This document shows positions 42,555-50,344 of a stretch of DNA of 64,000 nucleotides, one piece after another. The notes beneath the pieces were generated by a model. It saw only the letters and a program-made list of their open reading frames with translations. It ran no database searches and was not told where the DNA came from. Origin of the DNA: Aldehydirespirator sp965219165 (GTDB lineage Bacteria > Actinomycetota > Acidimicrobiia > Acidimicrobiales > Aldehydirespiratoraceae); contig CBDCMW010000002.1 of the NCBI GenBank assembly GCA_965219165.1, forward strand, positions 930,001 through 994,000, in the 5' to 3' direction. Each line of letters starts with the position of its first letter. Within the stretch, counting starts at the first letter, position 1. The translations under genes and the position numbers were made by a program.

Positions 42555-42915
42555 GGGAGAACTGCGCCAGTGCTAGGAGATCGTCGAGGTCGCCGGTGAG
42601 CACCGTTCCGTCGGGTTCGGCTACGGCGACCACGATCGCGTCCACCGCCGATCCGCGGCGCGCCTGTCTGCGCAGGCTCCCGGCGCGCCGCGCCAGTTCC
42701 GATGTGAGCTGCTCCATCACGGTGCATGTCTTGAGGAACCAGTTCACGGCAGCATCGGTGTGCTGCTGGCCCGTCAAAGACTCGACGAGCACGACGGATG
42801 GAACGATCGGTGGCCAGATCTCGTCGCGCTTGAAGACTTCGATCAGCGCGGCCGTCCGCCGGCGCGGCTGTGACAGGTGGCTGAGGCCGCCTGAGTCTAG
42901 AACGAGGCGGGTCAC
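42529..42915 (-). CDS. vapC: PIN-domain toxin (VapC-like)
   Basis: A 128-residue PIN-fold ribonuclease. The acidic residues expected for the Mg site are present: VLDSGGLSHL (Asp7), LVESL, SAVDAIVVAVAE and LTGDLDDLLALA. It would cleave tRNA or rRNA when freed from the antitoxin. It overlaps the antitoxin gene stop by 4 nt (GTGA), the usual arrangement with the antitoxin first, and its own 3' end overlaps the wrecked SBP gene. Confidence 0.88.
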   Translation of the reverse strand: MTRLVLDSGGLSHLSQPRRRTAALIEVFKRDEIWPPIVPSVVLVESLTGQQHTDAAVNWFLKTCTVMEQLTSELARRAGSLRRQARRGSAVDAIVVAVAEPDGTVLTGDLDDLLALAQFSRGVRVVRI

Positions 42916-43217
42916 AGACCGGCGGCGAGACCGTCGGAGGGAGACGCCGGCGTCCGGCCCCGCCCGCGTTCGAAGTCGCGCTCCAACTCGTCGCGCCGCA
43001 CTTCGCGGGAGAGATCCTCCGCCCAGGCGTAGTCCTCGGCTGACGGCTCGCCGAAATGCTTGACTAGCGCGGCAACATAGCGGTCCGTCTCGTCGAGCGC
43101 CGCCCGTCTCTGCAGGTCCGCCCTCACCGCATCTTGAAGCATCTTCGAAGCAGGAAGTTCGTGCTCCTTCACTGCCTCATAGAGTTCATCCGGCAGGTAG
43201 ACCTGCACTCTCGGCAT
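42912..43217 (-). CDS. vapB: Ribbon-helix-helix antitoxin (VapB-like)
   Basis: From ATG 43217 the protein has about 101 residues. The start PRVQVYLPDELYEAVKEH is a classic MetJ/CopG ribbon followed by a helix; the C-terminal part is acidic and would wrap the toxin. It should bind its own promoter. A -10 box TATATT lies 6 nt upstream, giving a leaderless mRNA. Translational coupling with vapC is expected from the 4-nt overlap. Confidence 0.82.
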   Translation of the reverse strand: MPRVQVYLPDELYEAVKEHELPASKMLQDAVRADLQRRAALDETDRYVAALVKHFGEPSAEDYAWAEDLSREVRRDELERDFERGRGRTPASPSDGLAAGL

Positions 43218-43223
43218 CCGCCT

Positions 43224-43229
43224 AATATA
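43224..43229 (-). promoter_or_regulatory. -10 box of the vapBC operon
   Basis: Minus-strand TATATT lies 6 nt before ATG 43217, as at other leaderless genes in this window. No inverted-repeat operator is obvious. Confidence 0.5.
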
Positions 43230-43340
43230 CACACATCTCGGTCCGCTCGTGGACGTTGACAGGCTGCCTACGGCACCATGGCAGGAGTCGGAGGCCGTCT
43301 CGGCGTGCGTCGTGGTCGCTCAGGCTGCCATCATGGCGTC

Positions 43341-44876
43341 ATGAAGGTTCCGCTCACAGTCCGTGACCACCTCGACCGGGCCCTGGCCGTGTACCCCGAC
43401 CGGGTCGCCTTCGTCGATGAGCTCGACCAGCCCGCGCCCTCGATGGGCGAGGTCACGTTCTCGCGCATGAGCGGGCTGGTCGACGCCACCGGCGCCGGCC
43501 TGGACGCTCTCGGCGTGCCCATGGGGGGCCGGGTAGCCATGGTGTCGCACAACGCCGGGCGCTTGCTCACCTGCTTCTGGGGCGTCAGCGGCAACGGCCG
43601 CACATTCGTGCCCATCAACTTCCGCCTCAGCCTCGAAGAGGTGACATACATAGTCGAGCACTGCGGAGCCGACGTGCTGCTCGTCGATCCTGAGCTGGCC
43701 GACACCCTGGGCCCGGTGGCGTGCCGCCACAAGTTCGTGCTCGGAGCCGAGTCCGATGACGCCCTGTTCCGCTTCGGCGAGGCACCGGAGCCCTGGGCAC
43801 CCGACGAGAATGAGACCGCGGTCATCAACTACACCTCGGGCACAACCGCTCGGCCCAAGGGCGTCGAGCAGACCCACCGAAGCCTGTGGATCAACTCGGC
43901 CGTGTTCGGCCTGCACACCTCCGTCACCGACCGGGACAGCTACCTGCACACCCTGCCCATGTTCCACTGCAACGGCTGGGGGATGCCCTACGTGCTGGTC
44001 GGCATGGGCGCCAAGCAGGTGGTGCTGCGCAAGGTGGACGGCGCGGAGATCCTGCGCCGCGTGGACACCCACGGCGTCACGTTGCTGTGCGGCGCGCCGG
44101 CGGTGGTGGCCGCCATCCTCGACGCCGCCGCGCAATGGGACGGCCCTGTCCCGGGCGCGGGGCGGACCCGCATGGTGGTGGCCGGCGCGCCCCCGCCCAC
44201 CCGCACCATTGAACGGGTGGAGGCCGATCTGGGCTGGGAGTTCATCCACCTCTACGGCCTCACCGAGACGGCCCCCGTGCTGACCATCAACCGCAGCCGG
44301 GCCGAGTGGGACGACTTGTCGCCCGCGGACCGGGCCCGCAAGCTGTCGCGCCAGGGCGTGCCCGCGCTGGGAGTGCGCATGCAGGTGAGCAGCTCCGGCG
44401 AGTTCCTGGCCCGCTGCAACCACGTGCTGGAGGGGTACTGGGAGCAGCCCGACGCCACGGCGGCAGCCATTGTCGACGGCTGGTTCCACACCGGAGACGG
44501 CGGGTACCTGGACGACGACGGCCACTACATGATCACCGACCGCAAGAAGGACGTGATCATCTCCGGCGGTGAGAACGTGTCGTCCATCGAGGTGGAGGAC
44601 GCGCTGTTCTCGCATCCGGCGGTGGCCGAGGTGGCCGTCATCGGCGTGCCCCACTCCAAGTGGGGTGAGACCGTCAAGGCCCTGGTGGTGCTGGCCCCCG
44701 GGGCCACCGCGACGCCCGAGGAGCTGATCGCCCACTGCCGCGACCGCATCGCTCACTACAAGTGCCCCACCTCGGTGGAGATGCGCGATGAGCTGGCCCG
44801 CACCGCCACCGGCAAGCTCCAGAAGTTCAAGCTGCGGGCTCCCTACTGGGAGGGCATGACCAAGGCCGTCAGCTAG
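43341..44876 (+). CDS. AMP-forming acyl-CoA ligase
   Basis: A 511-residue ANL-superfamily enzyme: the P-loop-like motif INYTSGTTARPKGVEQTHRS, LHLYGLTETAP-type sequence (FIHLYGLTETAPVLTIN), the hinge WFHTGDGGYLDDDGHYMITDRKKDVI, and the C-terminal catalytic Lys in TATGKLQKFKLR. It activates a carboxylic acid with ATP and transfers it to CoA. Length and order are normal for medium- or long-chain fatty acyl-CoA synthetases, but the acid cannot be deduced. ATG 43341 is chosen over an earlier open frame that lacks features. It is followed by a hairpin-containing tandem repeat. Confidence 0.92.
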   Translation: MKVPLTVRDHLDRALAVYPDRVAFVDELDQPAPSMGEVTFSRMSGLVDATGAGLDALGVPMGGRVAMVSHNAGRLLTCFWGVSGNGRTFVPINFRLSLEEVTYIVEHCGADVLLVDPELADTLGPVACRHKFVLGAESDDALFRFGEAPEPWAPDENETAVINYTSGTTARPKGVEQTHRSLWINSAVFGLHTSVTDRDSYLHTLPMFHCNGWGMPYVLVGMGAKQVVLRKVDGAEILRRVDTHGVTLLCGAPAVVAAILDAAAQWDGPVPGAGRTRMVVAGAPPPTRTIERVEADLGWEFIHLYGLTETAPVLTINRSRAEWDDLSPADRARKLSRQGVPALGVRMQVSSSGEFLARCNHVLEGYWEQPDATAAAIVDGWFHTGDGGYLDDDGHYMITDRKKDVIISGGENVSSIEVEDALFSHPAVAEVAVIGVPHSKWGETVKALVVLAPGATATPEELIAHCRDRIAHYKCPTSVEMRDELARTATGKLQKFKLRAPYWEGMTKAVS

Positions 44877-44998
44877 CTCCGGAATTGGCAGCAGAATGCA
44901 CGCATACCGTGCACAACGCTGCCAGTGGCGGCGGTGGCTCGCTGGTGTCTCCGGAATTGGCAGCAGAATGCACGCATACCGTGCACAACGCTGCCAGT
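44877..44998. repeat. Two copies (72-bp period) of a symmetric hairpin element
   Basis: A 50-bp sequence starts at 44877 and again at 44949. Each copy folds perfectly: outer stem TGGCAGC with GCTGCCA (7 bp), symmetric 4-nt internal loop, inner stem TGCACG with CGTGCA (6 bp) and a 5-nt loop. It begins right after the ligase stop codon and lies 60-180 bp upstream of the serine hydrolase start. A further CTGCCAG...CTGGCAG pair follows at about 44991-45021. It could be terminator, operator or both. Confidence 0.85.
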
Positions 44999-45043
44999 TC
45001 CGTAGGTGGGGGCACTGGCAGACGGGTCCGAGGCCGCCGCCGA

Positions 45044-45049
45044 TACGGT
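45044..45049 (+). promoter_or_regulatory. -10 box for the leaderless serine hydrolase mRNA
   Basis: TACGGT is followed by 6 nt and GTG 45056. The two hairpins end just upstream, in a place where a repressor could block this promoter. Confidence 0.45.
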
Positions 45050-45055
45050 CGGGCC

Positions 45056-46162
45056 GTGACAGCAATTGACGGCAAGGCGGTGTCGGCGCTCGTTGAGCGG
45101 GCCCGGCGCGACGTGGACTCCGGGCTGTTGCCCGCGGCCCAGCTCGCGTTGGCCTTCGAGGGCGAGATCGTGGTGTCGGAGGCTCTGGGCAACTGCACGC
45201 CCGACACCCGCTTCCACATGTACTCGGCGGTCAAGCCGTCGGTTGCCCTGACCGCCATGGAACTGGCCGCCGAGGGCCTCTTCGACCTGGCCGCGCCGGT
45301 GAGCGACGTGCTGGAGTCGTTCGGAGGCAACGGCAAGGGCGCCATCACCGTTTCGCAGGTGCTGCTGCACGCGGGCGGGTTCCCCTACGCACCCCTCGGC
45401 CGGGCCGAGGCAATCGACCGCGCCGCCCGTCTGGTCGCGTACGCCTCTTGGCGCATCGACTGGGAGCCCGGCACCCGGTTCGAGTACCACTCGCTCTCCG
45501 CGCACTGGGTGCTGGCCGACATCGTCACGGAGGTGACCGGCCGTCCCTACACCGACGTGATCGCCGAGCGGGTGATGGAGCCCGCCGGCTGTTCCCGCTG
45601 GCTGGGCATCGGCGTCGACGAGCAGGCCGACGTGGCCGACGTGGTGCCGGTGGGCGCTCCACCGGCACCGGCTGAATTGGAGGCTCTCGGACTTGGCGAG
45701 CTGCCCGACCTGGGCGTGGGCGATGAGGGTCTGATGGCCTTCAACCGGCCTTGGATGCGGGCCGCTGGTGTGCCCGGAGGGGGAGGCATCGCCCGGGCCT
45801 CAGACATGGCCCTGTGGTACCAGGGGGCGCTGCACAACACCGGTGACTTCCTTCGTCCCGCAGTCCGCGAAGACGCCATGGCGGTGCGACAGAACCACCC
45901 GGACTGGACGGGAACCCCGGCCAACCGGTCCCACGCCTTCGTGCTCGCCGGCAGCGACGGCAAGGCCGGCATGCGCGGCCACGGCCGCGGGGCGTCACCC
46001 GGAGCGTTCGGCCATGGAGGCGCCAAGGGACAGATCGGCTGGGCCGACCCGGCCAGCGGGGTCTCCTTCGCCTATCTCACCAACGGCCTGGACTGCAACG
46101 AACTGGCCGCAGCCCGCCGCCGGGTAGCCCTGTCCACCAAGGCTCTCGTCTGTGCAAGTTAG
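45056..46162 (+). CDS. Beta-lactamase/esterase-family serine hydrolase
   Basis: A 368-residue penicillin-binding-fold hydrolase (COG1680). The nucleophile motif Ser-x-x-Lys is YSAVKPS (Ser57, Lys60), the Tyr-x-Ser motif is FEYHSLSAHW (about Tyr144), and the third box is GHGGAKGQ (HGG instead of KTG), as in class C-like esterases and lactamases. No signal peptide is seen, so it probably acts in the cytoplasm as an esterase rather than as a true beta-lactamase. GTG start behind a -10 box. It ends just before an AT-rich noncoding stretch. Confidence 0.88.
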   Translation: MTAIDGKAVSALVERARRDVDSGLLPAAQLALAFEGEIVVSEALGNCTPDTRFHMYSAVKPSVALTAMELAAEGLFDLAAPVSDVLESFGGNGKGAITVSQVLLHAGGFPYAPLGRAEAIDRAARLVAYASWRIDWEPGTRFEYHSLSAHWVLADIVTEVTGRPYTDVIAERVMEPAGCSRWLGIGVDEQADVADVVPVGAPPAPAELEALGLGELPDLGVGDEGLMAFNRPWMRAAGVPGGGGIARASDMALWYQGALHNTGDFLRPAVREDAMAVRQNHPDWTGTPANRSHAFVLAGSDGKAGMRGHGRGASPGAFGHGGAKGQIGWADPASGVSFAYLTNGLDCNELAAARRRVALSTKALVCAS

Positions 46163-46188
46163 CATGTAAATTGAGGAAAATACATGCT
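46161..46188. promoter_or_regulatory. 8-bp inverted repeat in an AT-rich island
   Basis: AGCATGTA (46161-46168) and TACATGCT (46181-46188) are perfect inverted copies 12 nt apart, overlapping the end of the hydrolase gene. The 12-nt loop and flanks are strikingly AT-rich for this genome. It could be a regulator site or part of a terminator. Confidence 0.45.
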
Positions 46189-46207
46189 GATTGATTACAG
46201 TAGGGGC

Positions 46208-46258
46208 GGGGTGGCCCGGTGAAAGAGTTACCGGACTCGGCCACCACCGGGCCACCCC
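46208..46258. terminator. 14-bp perfect hairpin, nested stem in loop
   Basis: GGGGTGGCCCGGTG (46208-46221) pairs perfectly with CACCGGGCCACCCC (46245-46258). The 23-nt loop contains a second small stem (GAGT with ACTC around TACCGG). It is a strong structure with no U-tract, between the hydrolase gene and the tRNA genes. The rest of 46259-46408 shows only relatively AT-rich sequence and no gene I can support. Confidence 0.6.
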
Positions 46259-46408
46259 AACTCCTAGATCACATGATAGCACCCGTACATCACAACGCAA
46301 CACGAAGATCAACGGAATCACTGCCCGACACGCCGTCCGGCACAGCCCCGCAGTTGGGATCAGCCCGGTGCCGTGGCATCATGTCGGACCGGCGTTCGGC
46401 GCCGACCC

Positions 46409-46481
46409 GCTCCCTTAGCTCAGCCGGCAGAGCGTCTCCATGGTAAGGAGAAGGTCGTCAGTTCGATTCTGACAGGGAGCT
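46409..46481 (+). tRNA. tRNA-Thr (anticodon GGU)
   Basis: 73 nt: acceptor GCTCCCT pairs with AGGGAGC; anticodon arm TCTCC-ATGGTAA-GGAGA with anticodon GGT; T-loop TTCGATT. No CCA is encoded after the discriminator T. Confidence 0.95.
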
Positions 46482-46509
46482 CGGCGCAGGCACCGGTCCT
46501 GCCCTTCCC

Positions 46510-46583
46510 GGCGACGTAGCTCAGTTGGTTAGAGCGCTCGACTCATAATCGAGAGGTCGACAGTTCAAGTCTGTCCGTCGCTA
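46510..46583 (+). tRNA. tRNA-Met, elongator (anticodon CAU)
   Basis: 74 nt: acceptor GGCGACG pairs with CGTCGCT (one G-U); anticodon arm CTCGA-CTCATAA-TCGAG; T-loop TTCAAGT. The body resembles elongator Met tRNA rather than initiator or lysidine-modified tRNA-Ile. No CCA is encoded. Confidence 0.9.
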
Positions 46584-46712
46584 CATGGCACCGATCCGCC
46601 ACCTAGCACCGGTCCACCGCATGGCACCGGTCCGCCACCCGGCACCGGTCCGCCGCATGGCACCGGTCCGCCACCCGGCACCGGTCCACCGCATGGCACC
46701 GATCACGCGGTG
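46584..46712. repeat. 18/36-bp tandem repeat after tRNA-Met
   Basis: Directly after tRNA-Met come about seven 18-bp units alternating between GCATGGCACCGGTCCGCC-like and ACCCGGCACCGGTCCACC-like forms, a 36-bp period overall. The array ends about 20 bp before the ECF sigma gene, so it lies in its promoter region. Confidence 0.85.
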
Positions 46713-46733
46713 CGGGCCTGAACCGGAGTCGCG

Positions 46734-47384
46734 GTGACGGCATCGCCGCGACGCCGTCTGCGCCCCGTGAAGGATTCAGCGCGTAACGTTGGCGCCGATC
46801 GCGAGTCTCAATCCTCGACGGACATGGTTGCGCTCGTCGAGCGGGCCAAGTCCGGTGACCGGGAGGCGTTCGACCGGCTCGTGCGGGTCACCCACTCTGA
46901 CGCGTACGCGCTGGCCCTGCGCCTCACGGGCAACACGGAGGATGCTCGAGACGTGGTTCAAGAGGCGTATCTGAGGGCCTACAAGAGCCTCGGCCGCTTC
47001 CGCGGCGAGGCGCTCTTCAGCACGTGGCTCTATCGCATAGTGGCCAACTGTTCCGCCACCCAACTCAGCCGACGCCAGCGCCACCGGCACGACCACCTCG
47101 GTGCTCATGACGATGTGATCGACACCCGGCCCGACTACGACCCGGTCCTTCAGGGCGACCTCGTGGACCTGCGCAAGAACCTCGACGCCGCCATCCGCGA
47201 TCTTCCGGTGCGGCTGCGGTCGGTGGTGGTGCTGCGGGACATGTACGACCTGCCCCATGAAGCGATCGCTCAAGAGCTGGGCATCTCGGTGACCGCGGCC
47301 AAGGTGCGCCTGCACCGGGCTCGCCGTCGATTGCGCGAACAGGTGCTCCCCCTGCCCGGAGAGGAACCCGACAATGACGGATGA
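46734..47384 (+). CDS. ECF-type RNA polymerase sigma factor
   Basis: A 216-residue sigma factor of the ECF group. Region 2 has FDRLVRVTHSDAYALALRL, EDARDVVQEAYLRAYKSL and FSTWLYRIVANCSATQL; region 4 has LPVRLRSVVVLRDMYDLPHEAIAQELGIS followed by KVRLHRARRRLREQ. It should direct polymerase to a stress regulon and be held by the product of the next gene, which overlaps it by 11 nt. The first about 30 residues are not conserved, so the true start may be later. Confidence 0.92.
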   Translation: MTASPRRRLRPVKDSARNVGADRESQSSTDMVALVERAKSGDREAFDRLVRVTHSDAYALALRLTGNTEDARDVVQEAYLRAYKSLGRFRGEALFSTWLYRIVANCSATQLSRRQRHRHDHLGAHDDVIDTRPDYDPVLQGDLVDLRKNLDAAIRDLPVRLRSVVVLRDMYDLPHEAIAQELGISVTAAKVRLHRARRRLREQVLPLPGEEPDNDG

Positions 47385-47790
47385 ACGGACAGATGAACGC
47401 CCGACCCCAGAGTGCGGGACCATGACGCGCCAACGCAGCGATTGCGGCTCGGTCAGCGATGCGCTCGCCGCGGTCGCGGGAGGCGACCGCGCCTTCAGAC
47501 CCTCTGAGCTCGACCACCTCGGATCCTGCCTGCGGTGCCGGGTGGAGGAGGCGCGCTACCGGCGACTGATGGAGGCCATGCGCTCGCTGCGGACGGTCCC
47601 CACCGAGAGGGACTCCCGTCTGGAGTCGCAGATACTGGGACACCTGGATCTTCACGGGAACCGCTGGGACCGACACGCGAGATCACGCGTCGCGGCAACG
47701 GTCGGCGGACTGGCCGCCGGAGCTGCAGCCACCGCGGGCTTGATCGCCCTCACGGCGCGGCATCGCCGAGCTGCCCGCCTGGCCTCCTAG
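47374..47790 (+). CDS. Zinc-binding anti-sigma factor (ZAS-like), membrane-attached
   Basis: A 138-residue protein overlapping the ECF sigma gene. It has the zinc anti-sigma signature His-x3-Cys-x2-Cys (ELDHLGSCLRCRVEE) and, near the C-terminus, one hydrophobic helix (ATVGGLAAGAAATAGLIALTA) followed by basic residues. It would hold the sigma factor at the membrane until a signal releases it. The gene order sigma-anti-sigma and the overlap support this. Confidence 0.82.
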   Translation: MTDERTDERPTPECGTMTRQRSDCGSVSDALAAVAGGDRAFRPSELDHLGSCLRCRVEEARYRRLMEAMRSLRTVPTERDSRLESQILGHLDLHGNRWDRHARSRVAATVGGLAAGAAATAGLIALTARHRRAARLAS

Positions 47791-47868
47791 CTCGGGCTTG
47801 CGTCGCAACCCGGCTGGCTCCTCCGTAGCCGTTCGCGGGGCTGCGCTGGTAGCATTCCTGCGCTGCTG

Positions 47869-47941
47869 AGGGGCGTGGCTCAATTGGCAGAGCACCGGTC
47901 TCCAAAACCGGCGGTTGGGGGTTCGAGTCCCTCCGCCCCTG
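47869..47941 (+). tRNA. tRNA-Trp (anticodon CCA)
   Basis: 73 nt: acceptor AGGGGCG pairs with CGCCCCT; anticodon loop CTCCAAA with CCA; T-loop TTCGAGT. Discriminator G73 with no encoded CCA. It sits 54 nt before secE, the common bacterial position. Confidence 0.96.
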
Positions 47942-47995
47942 CGAATTGACGATGGCCACCTGCGGCGCCACAACCCACGCGAGGTGAACTCCACA

Positions 47996-48292
47996 ATGGC
48001 GATGAACCGTCAGCAGAAACGGATGCTGCAGAAGCAGGGCGAGATAGACGAGGAGGGCGCCCCGGTCCGCACTCGCAACCGTCCTGCTTCGACCCCGCCC
48101 ACCGAACGCACCTCGCCCATCCAGTTCCTGCGCGAGGTGAGAGGCGAGTTGCGCAAGGTGTCCTGGCCCAGCCGGGCCGAGACGGTCAACTACTCCATTG
48201 TCGTGCTCGTCACGGTGATTGTGCTCACCGCCATGATCTACGGGCTCGACTGGGTCTTCTCCACGTTCGTACTCGATCTCTTCGACTCCTGA
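47996..48292 (+). CDS. secE: Preprotein translocase subunit SecE
   Basis: A 98-residue protein: a polar N-terminus, the conserved amphipathic helix FLREVRGELRKVSWPSR and one membrane helix (YSIVVLVTVIVLTAMIYGL). SecE clamps SecY in the protein export channel. ATG 47996 is used; ATG 48002 is possible. It lies between tRNA-Trp and nusG as in most bacteria. Confidence 0.95.
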   Translation: MAMNRQQKRMLQKQGEIDEEGAPVRTRNRPASTPPTERTSPIQFLREVRGELRKVSWPSRAETVNYSIVVLVTVIVLTAMIYGLDWVFSTFVLDLFDS

Positions 48293-48300
48293 GGTTCCCC

Positions 48301-48954
48301 ATGTCCGACACAACCTCCCCGCGAGAGGCAGCCGTCATCACCGAGGACGACCTGTTCGCCGACGATGCGGACCCCGAGGCCGAGCCCGACGCGCCCGTCA
48401 GTCCCTACGACAAGCCGGGCAAGTGGTTCGTCGTGCACACCCAGTCCGGCTACGAGAAGAAGGTCAAGCAGAACCTCGAGGCCCGCACCGCGTCGATGCA
48501 CATGGAGGGCCGCATCCACGAGGTGGTCATCCCGCTGCGCGACGTGCCCGAGTTCAAGAACGGCAAGAAGGTGATCTCCTCCAAGCGGCTGTTCCCGGGC
48601 TACGTCTTCGTGCGCTGCGACCTGGACGACGAGGTCTGGCCGGTCATACGTGACACGCCCAACGTCACGGGCTTCGTGAACCAGGGCGGAGCCCCGTCGC
48701 CCCTGCGCCGCCGCGACGTCGAGGCCTTCCTCGGCGTGGAGGCCGACCGCTCCCGGGAGGCGTCCAAGCGGGCCAAGCCGATGTTCGAGTACGGCGTAGG
48801 GGAGACCGTCAGAGTCAAGGACGGACCTTTCGCTGACTTCTCCGGCGAGATCATCGAGATCAACGAGGACCAGCTCAAGGTGAAGGTGCTTGTGAACATC
48901 TTCGGCCGCGAGACGCCAGTAGAGCTCGAGTTCGCGCAGGTGGCCCGCCTGTAG
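48301..48954 (+). CDS. nusG: Transcription termination/antitermination factor NusG
   Basis: A 217-residue protein with a long acidic N-terminal extension (about 38 residues, typical of actinobacteria), the NGN domain (KWFVVHTQSGYEKKVKQNL, RLFPGYVFVRCDL, NVTGFVNQGG) and the KOW domain (VGETVRVKDGPFADFSGEI). It binds RNA polymerase and links it to Rho or ribosomes. It follows secE by 8 nt. Confidence 0.97.
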   Translation: MSDTTSPREAAVITEDDLFADDADPEAEPDAPVSPYDKPGKWFVVHTQSGYEKKVKQNLEARTASMHMEGRIHEVVIPLRDVPEFKNGKKVISSKRLFPGYVFVRCDLDDEVWPVIRDTPNVTGFVNQGGAPSPLRRRDVEAFLGVEADRSREASKRAKPMFEYGVGETVRVKDGPFADFSGEIIEINEDQLKVKVLVNIFGRETPVELEFAQVARL

Positions 48955-49043
48955 ACGTCCTCGACGGCCGGCGCGGGTTGCTGCCCGCCGCCGATGCCGC
49001 CACACTGCCACGTTCGTCCGTCCCCACATCCAAGAGAGTCCAG

Positions 49044-49469
49044 ATGGCACGCAAGCAGGTTGCAGCCGTAGTCAAGATCCAGATCCCCGCCGGTCAGGCG
49101 ACCCCGGCTCCGCCGGTGGGCACCGCGCTGGGTCCTCACGGCGTCGCGATCATGGACTTCTGCAAGGACTACAACGCCCGCACCGAGGACAAGCGGGGCC
49201 AGATCATCCCGGCGGAGATAACGATCTACGAGGACCGGTCGTTCACGTTCATCACCAAGACGCCGCCGACATCGTTCCTGATCCGCACCGCAGCCGGCTT
49301 GGAGAAGGCGGCGGAGACCCCGGGCCGCGAGACGGTGGGCACCATCACCGAGGCGCAACTGGCCGAGATAGCACAGACCAAGATGCCCGACATCAACGCC
49401 AACGACCTGGAAGCGGCCAAGGCGCAGATCGAGGGCACAGCCCGCTCGATGGGCGTCACCGTCGCCTGA
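49044..49469 (+). CDS. rplK: Ribosomal protein L11
   Basis: A 141-residue L11 from ATG 49044. The thiostrepton-site segment reads PAPPVGTALGPHGVAIMDFC, where most bacteria have PAPPVGPALGQHGVNIM. The Thr replaces the Pro equivalent to E. coli P26, Pro replaces Gln, and Ala replaces Asn. The C-terminal RNA-binding domain (TKMPDINANDLEAAKAQIEGTARSMG) is normal. It is part of the GTPase-associated centre with L10 and L12. Confidence 0.97.
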   Translation: MARKQVAAVVKIQIPAGQATPAPPVGTALGPHGVAIMDFCKDYNARTEDKRGQIIPAEITIYEDRSFTFITKTPPTSFLIRTAAGLEKAAETPGRETVGTITEAQLAEIAQTKMPDINANDLEAAKAQIEGTARSMGVTVA

Positions 49470-49502
49470 GTCTGGCGGATCGAGACCGGCTCAGGAGCGA
49501 CC

Positions 49503-50201
49503 ATGGCCAAGGGCAAGAAGCACACCGACGCGACGAAGAGTTTCGACCGTCTGAACCTCCACAGCGACACCGACGCGGTGAGCCTGGTGAAGAGCCTGGC
49601 CACGAGGCGTTTCGACGAGAGCGTCGATGTGGTCGTGAGGCTCGGAGTGGACCCCCGCAAGGCCGACCAGATGCTGCGCGGGACGGTCTCGCTGCCGTCG
49701 GGAACCGGCAAGGAGGTGCGCGTCGCGGTGTTCGCGCAGGGCGAGGCGGCGACCACGGCCCGCGAGGCCGGCGCCGACTTCGTGGGAGCCGACGACCTGG
49801 CCGAGCAGGTGTCAACAGGCATGACCGACTTCGATGTGGCCATCGCCACGCCCGACATGATGCCGGTGGTCGGCAAGCTGGGCCGGATCCTCGGACCCCG
49901 CGGCCTGATGCCCAACCCCAAGACCGGCACTGTCACCACCGACGTGGTCCGCACCATCGAGGAGTTCAAGGGGGGCAAGGTGGAGTACCGCACTGACCGG
50001 TTCGCCAACGTGCACGTCCCCATCGGACGGGCGTCGTTCGCGGAGGAGGACCTGCTCAAGAACCTCCGGGCCGTCGTGGCCGAACTCCAGCGGGCCAAGC
50101 CGGCCGCGGCCAAGGGAAAGTACGTGAAGAAGGTGGTGCTCAGCTCTGCGATGGGTCCCGGCGTCCGCATCGATCCAGCGGGCGTCGAAGCCGTCGACTA
50201 G
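49503..50201 (+). CDS. rplA: Ribosomal protein L1
   Basis: A 232-residue L1: AVSLVKSLATRRFDESVDVVVRLG is the N-terminal domain (shown partly), then RGTVSLPSGTGKEVRV, ATPDMMPVVGKLGRILGPRGLMPNPKTGTV and VHVPIGRASFAEEDLL. It binds 23S rRNA at the L1 stalk and represses its own operon in many bacteria. It follows rplK by 33 nt with ATG start. Confidence 0.97.
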   Translation: MAKGKKHTDATKSFDRLNLHSDTDAVSLVKSLATRRFDESVDVVVRLGVDPRKADQMLRGTVSLPSGTGKEVRVAVFAQGEAATTAREAGADFVGADDLAEQVSTGMTDFDVAIATPDMMPVVGKLGRILGPRGLMPNPKTGTVTTDVVRTIEEFKGGKVEYRTDRFANVHVPIGRASFAEEDLLKNLRAVVAELQRAKPAAAKGKYVKKVVLSSAMGPGVRIDPAGVEAVD

Positions 50202-50344
50202 CGGCCCCGATCACACCGGCGTCGGAGTCGCCCCATAGCGCCGTTAGGCTCCCGCACCCAGACACCGCGCTCACCTGAGACATCCGGTGCGCTCCGCGGG
50301 GAGCACCAATGGGCCAGCAGGCCCGCCGGACGAGGAAGGCACCC
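50202..50344 (+). promoter_or_regulatory. Leader of rplJ-rplL with a hairpin (possible L10 leader)
   Basis: This 143-nt gap is where the L10-L12 autoregulatory leader usually lies. A stem GCTCC with GGAGC, extended by GGT with ACC, occurs at about 50286-50307, and GAGGAAGG is the ribosome site of rplJ. I cannot confirm the L10-binding kink-turn by eye. Confidence 0.35.

Noticed and set aside
45056..46162. True secreted beta-lactamase giving antibiotic resistance
   Set aside because: There is no signal peptide and the third motif is HGG rather than KTG, so an intracellular esterase-like role is more likely.
46510..46583. tRNA with CAT anticodon as initiator Met or lysidine-type tRNA-Ile
   Set aside because: The acceptor has a paired first position and the body GTAGCTCAGTTGGTTAGAGC matches elongator Met. 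The assignment to Met rather than Ile is by resemblance only.
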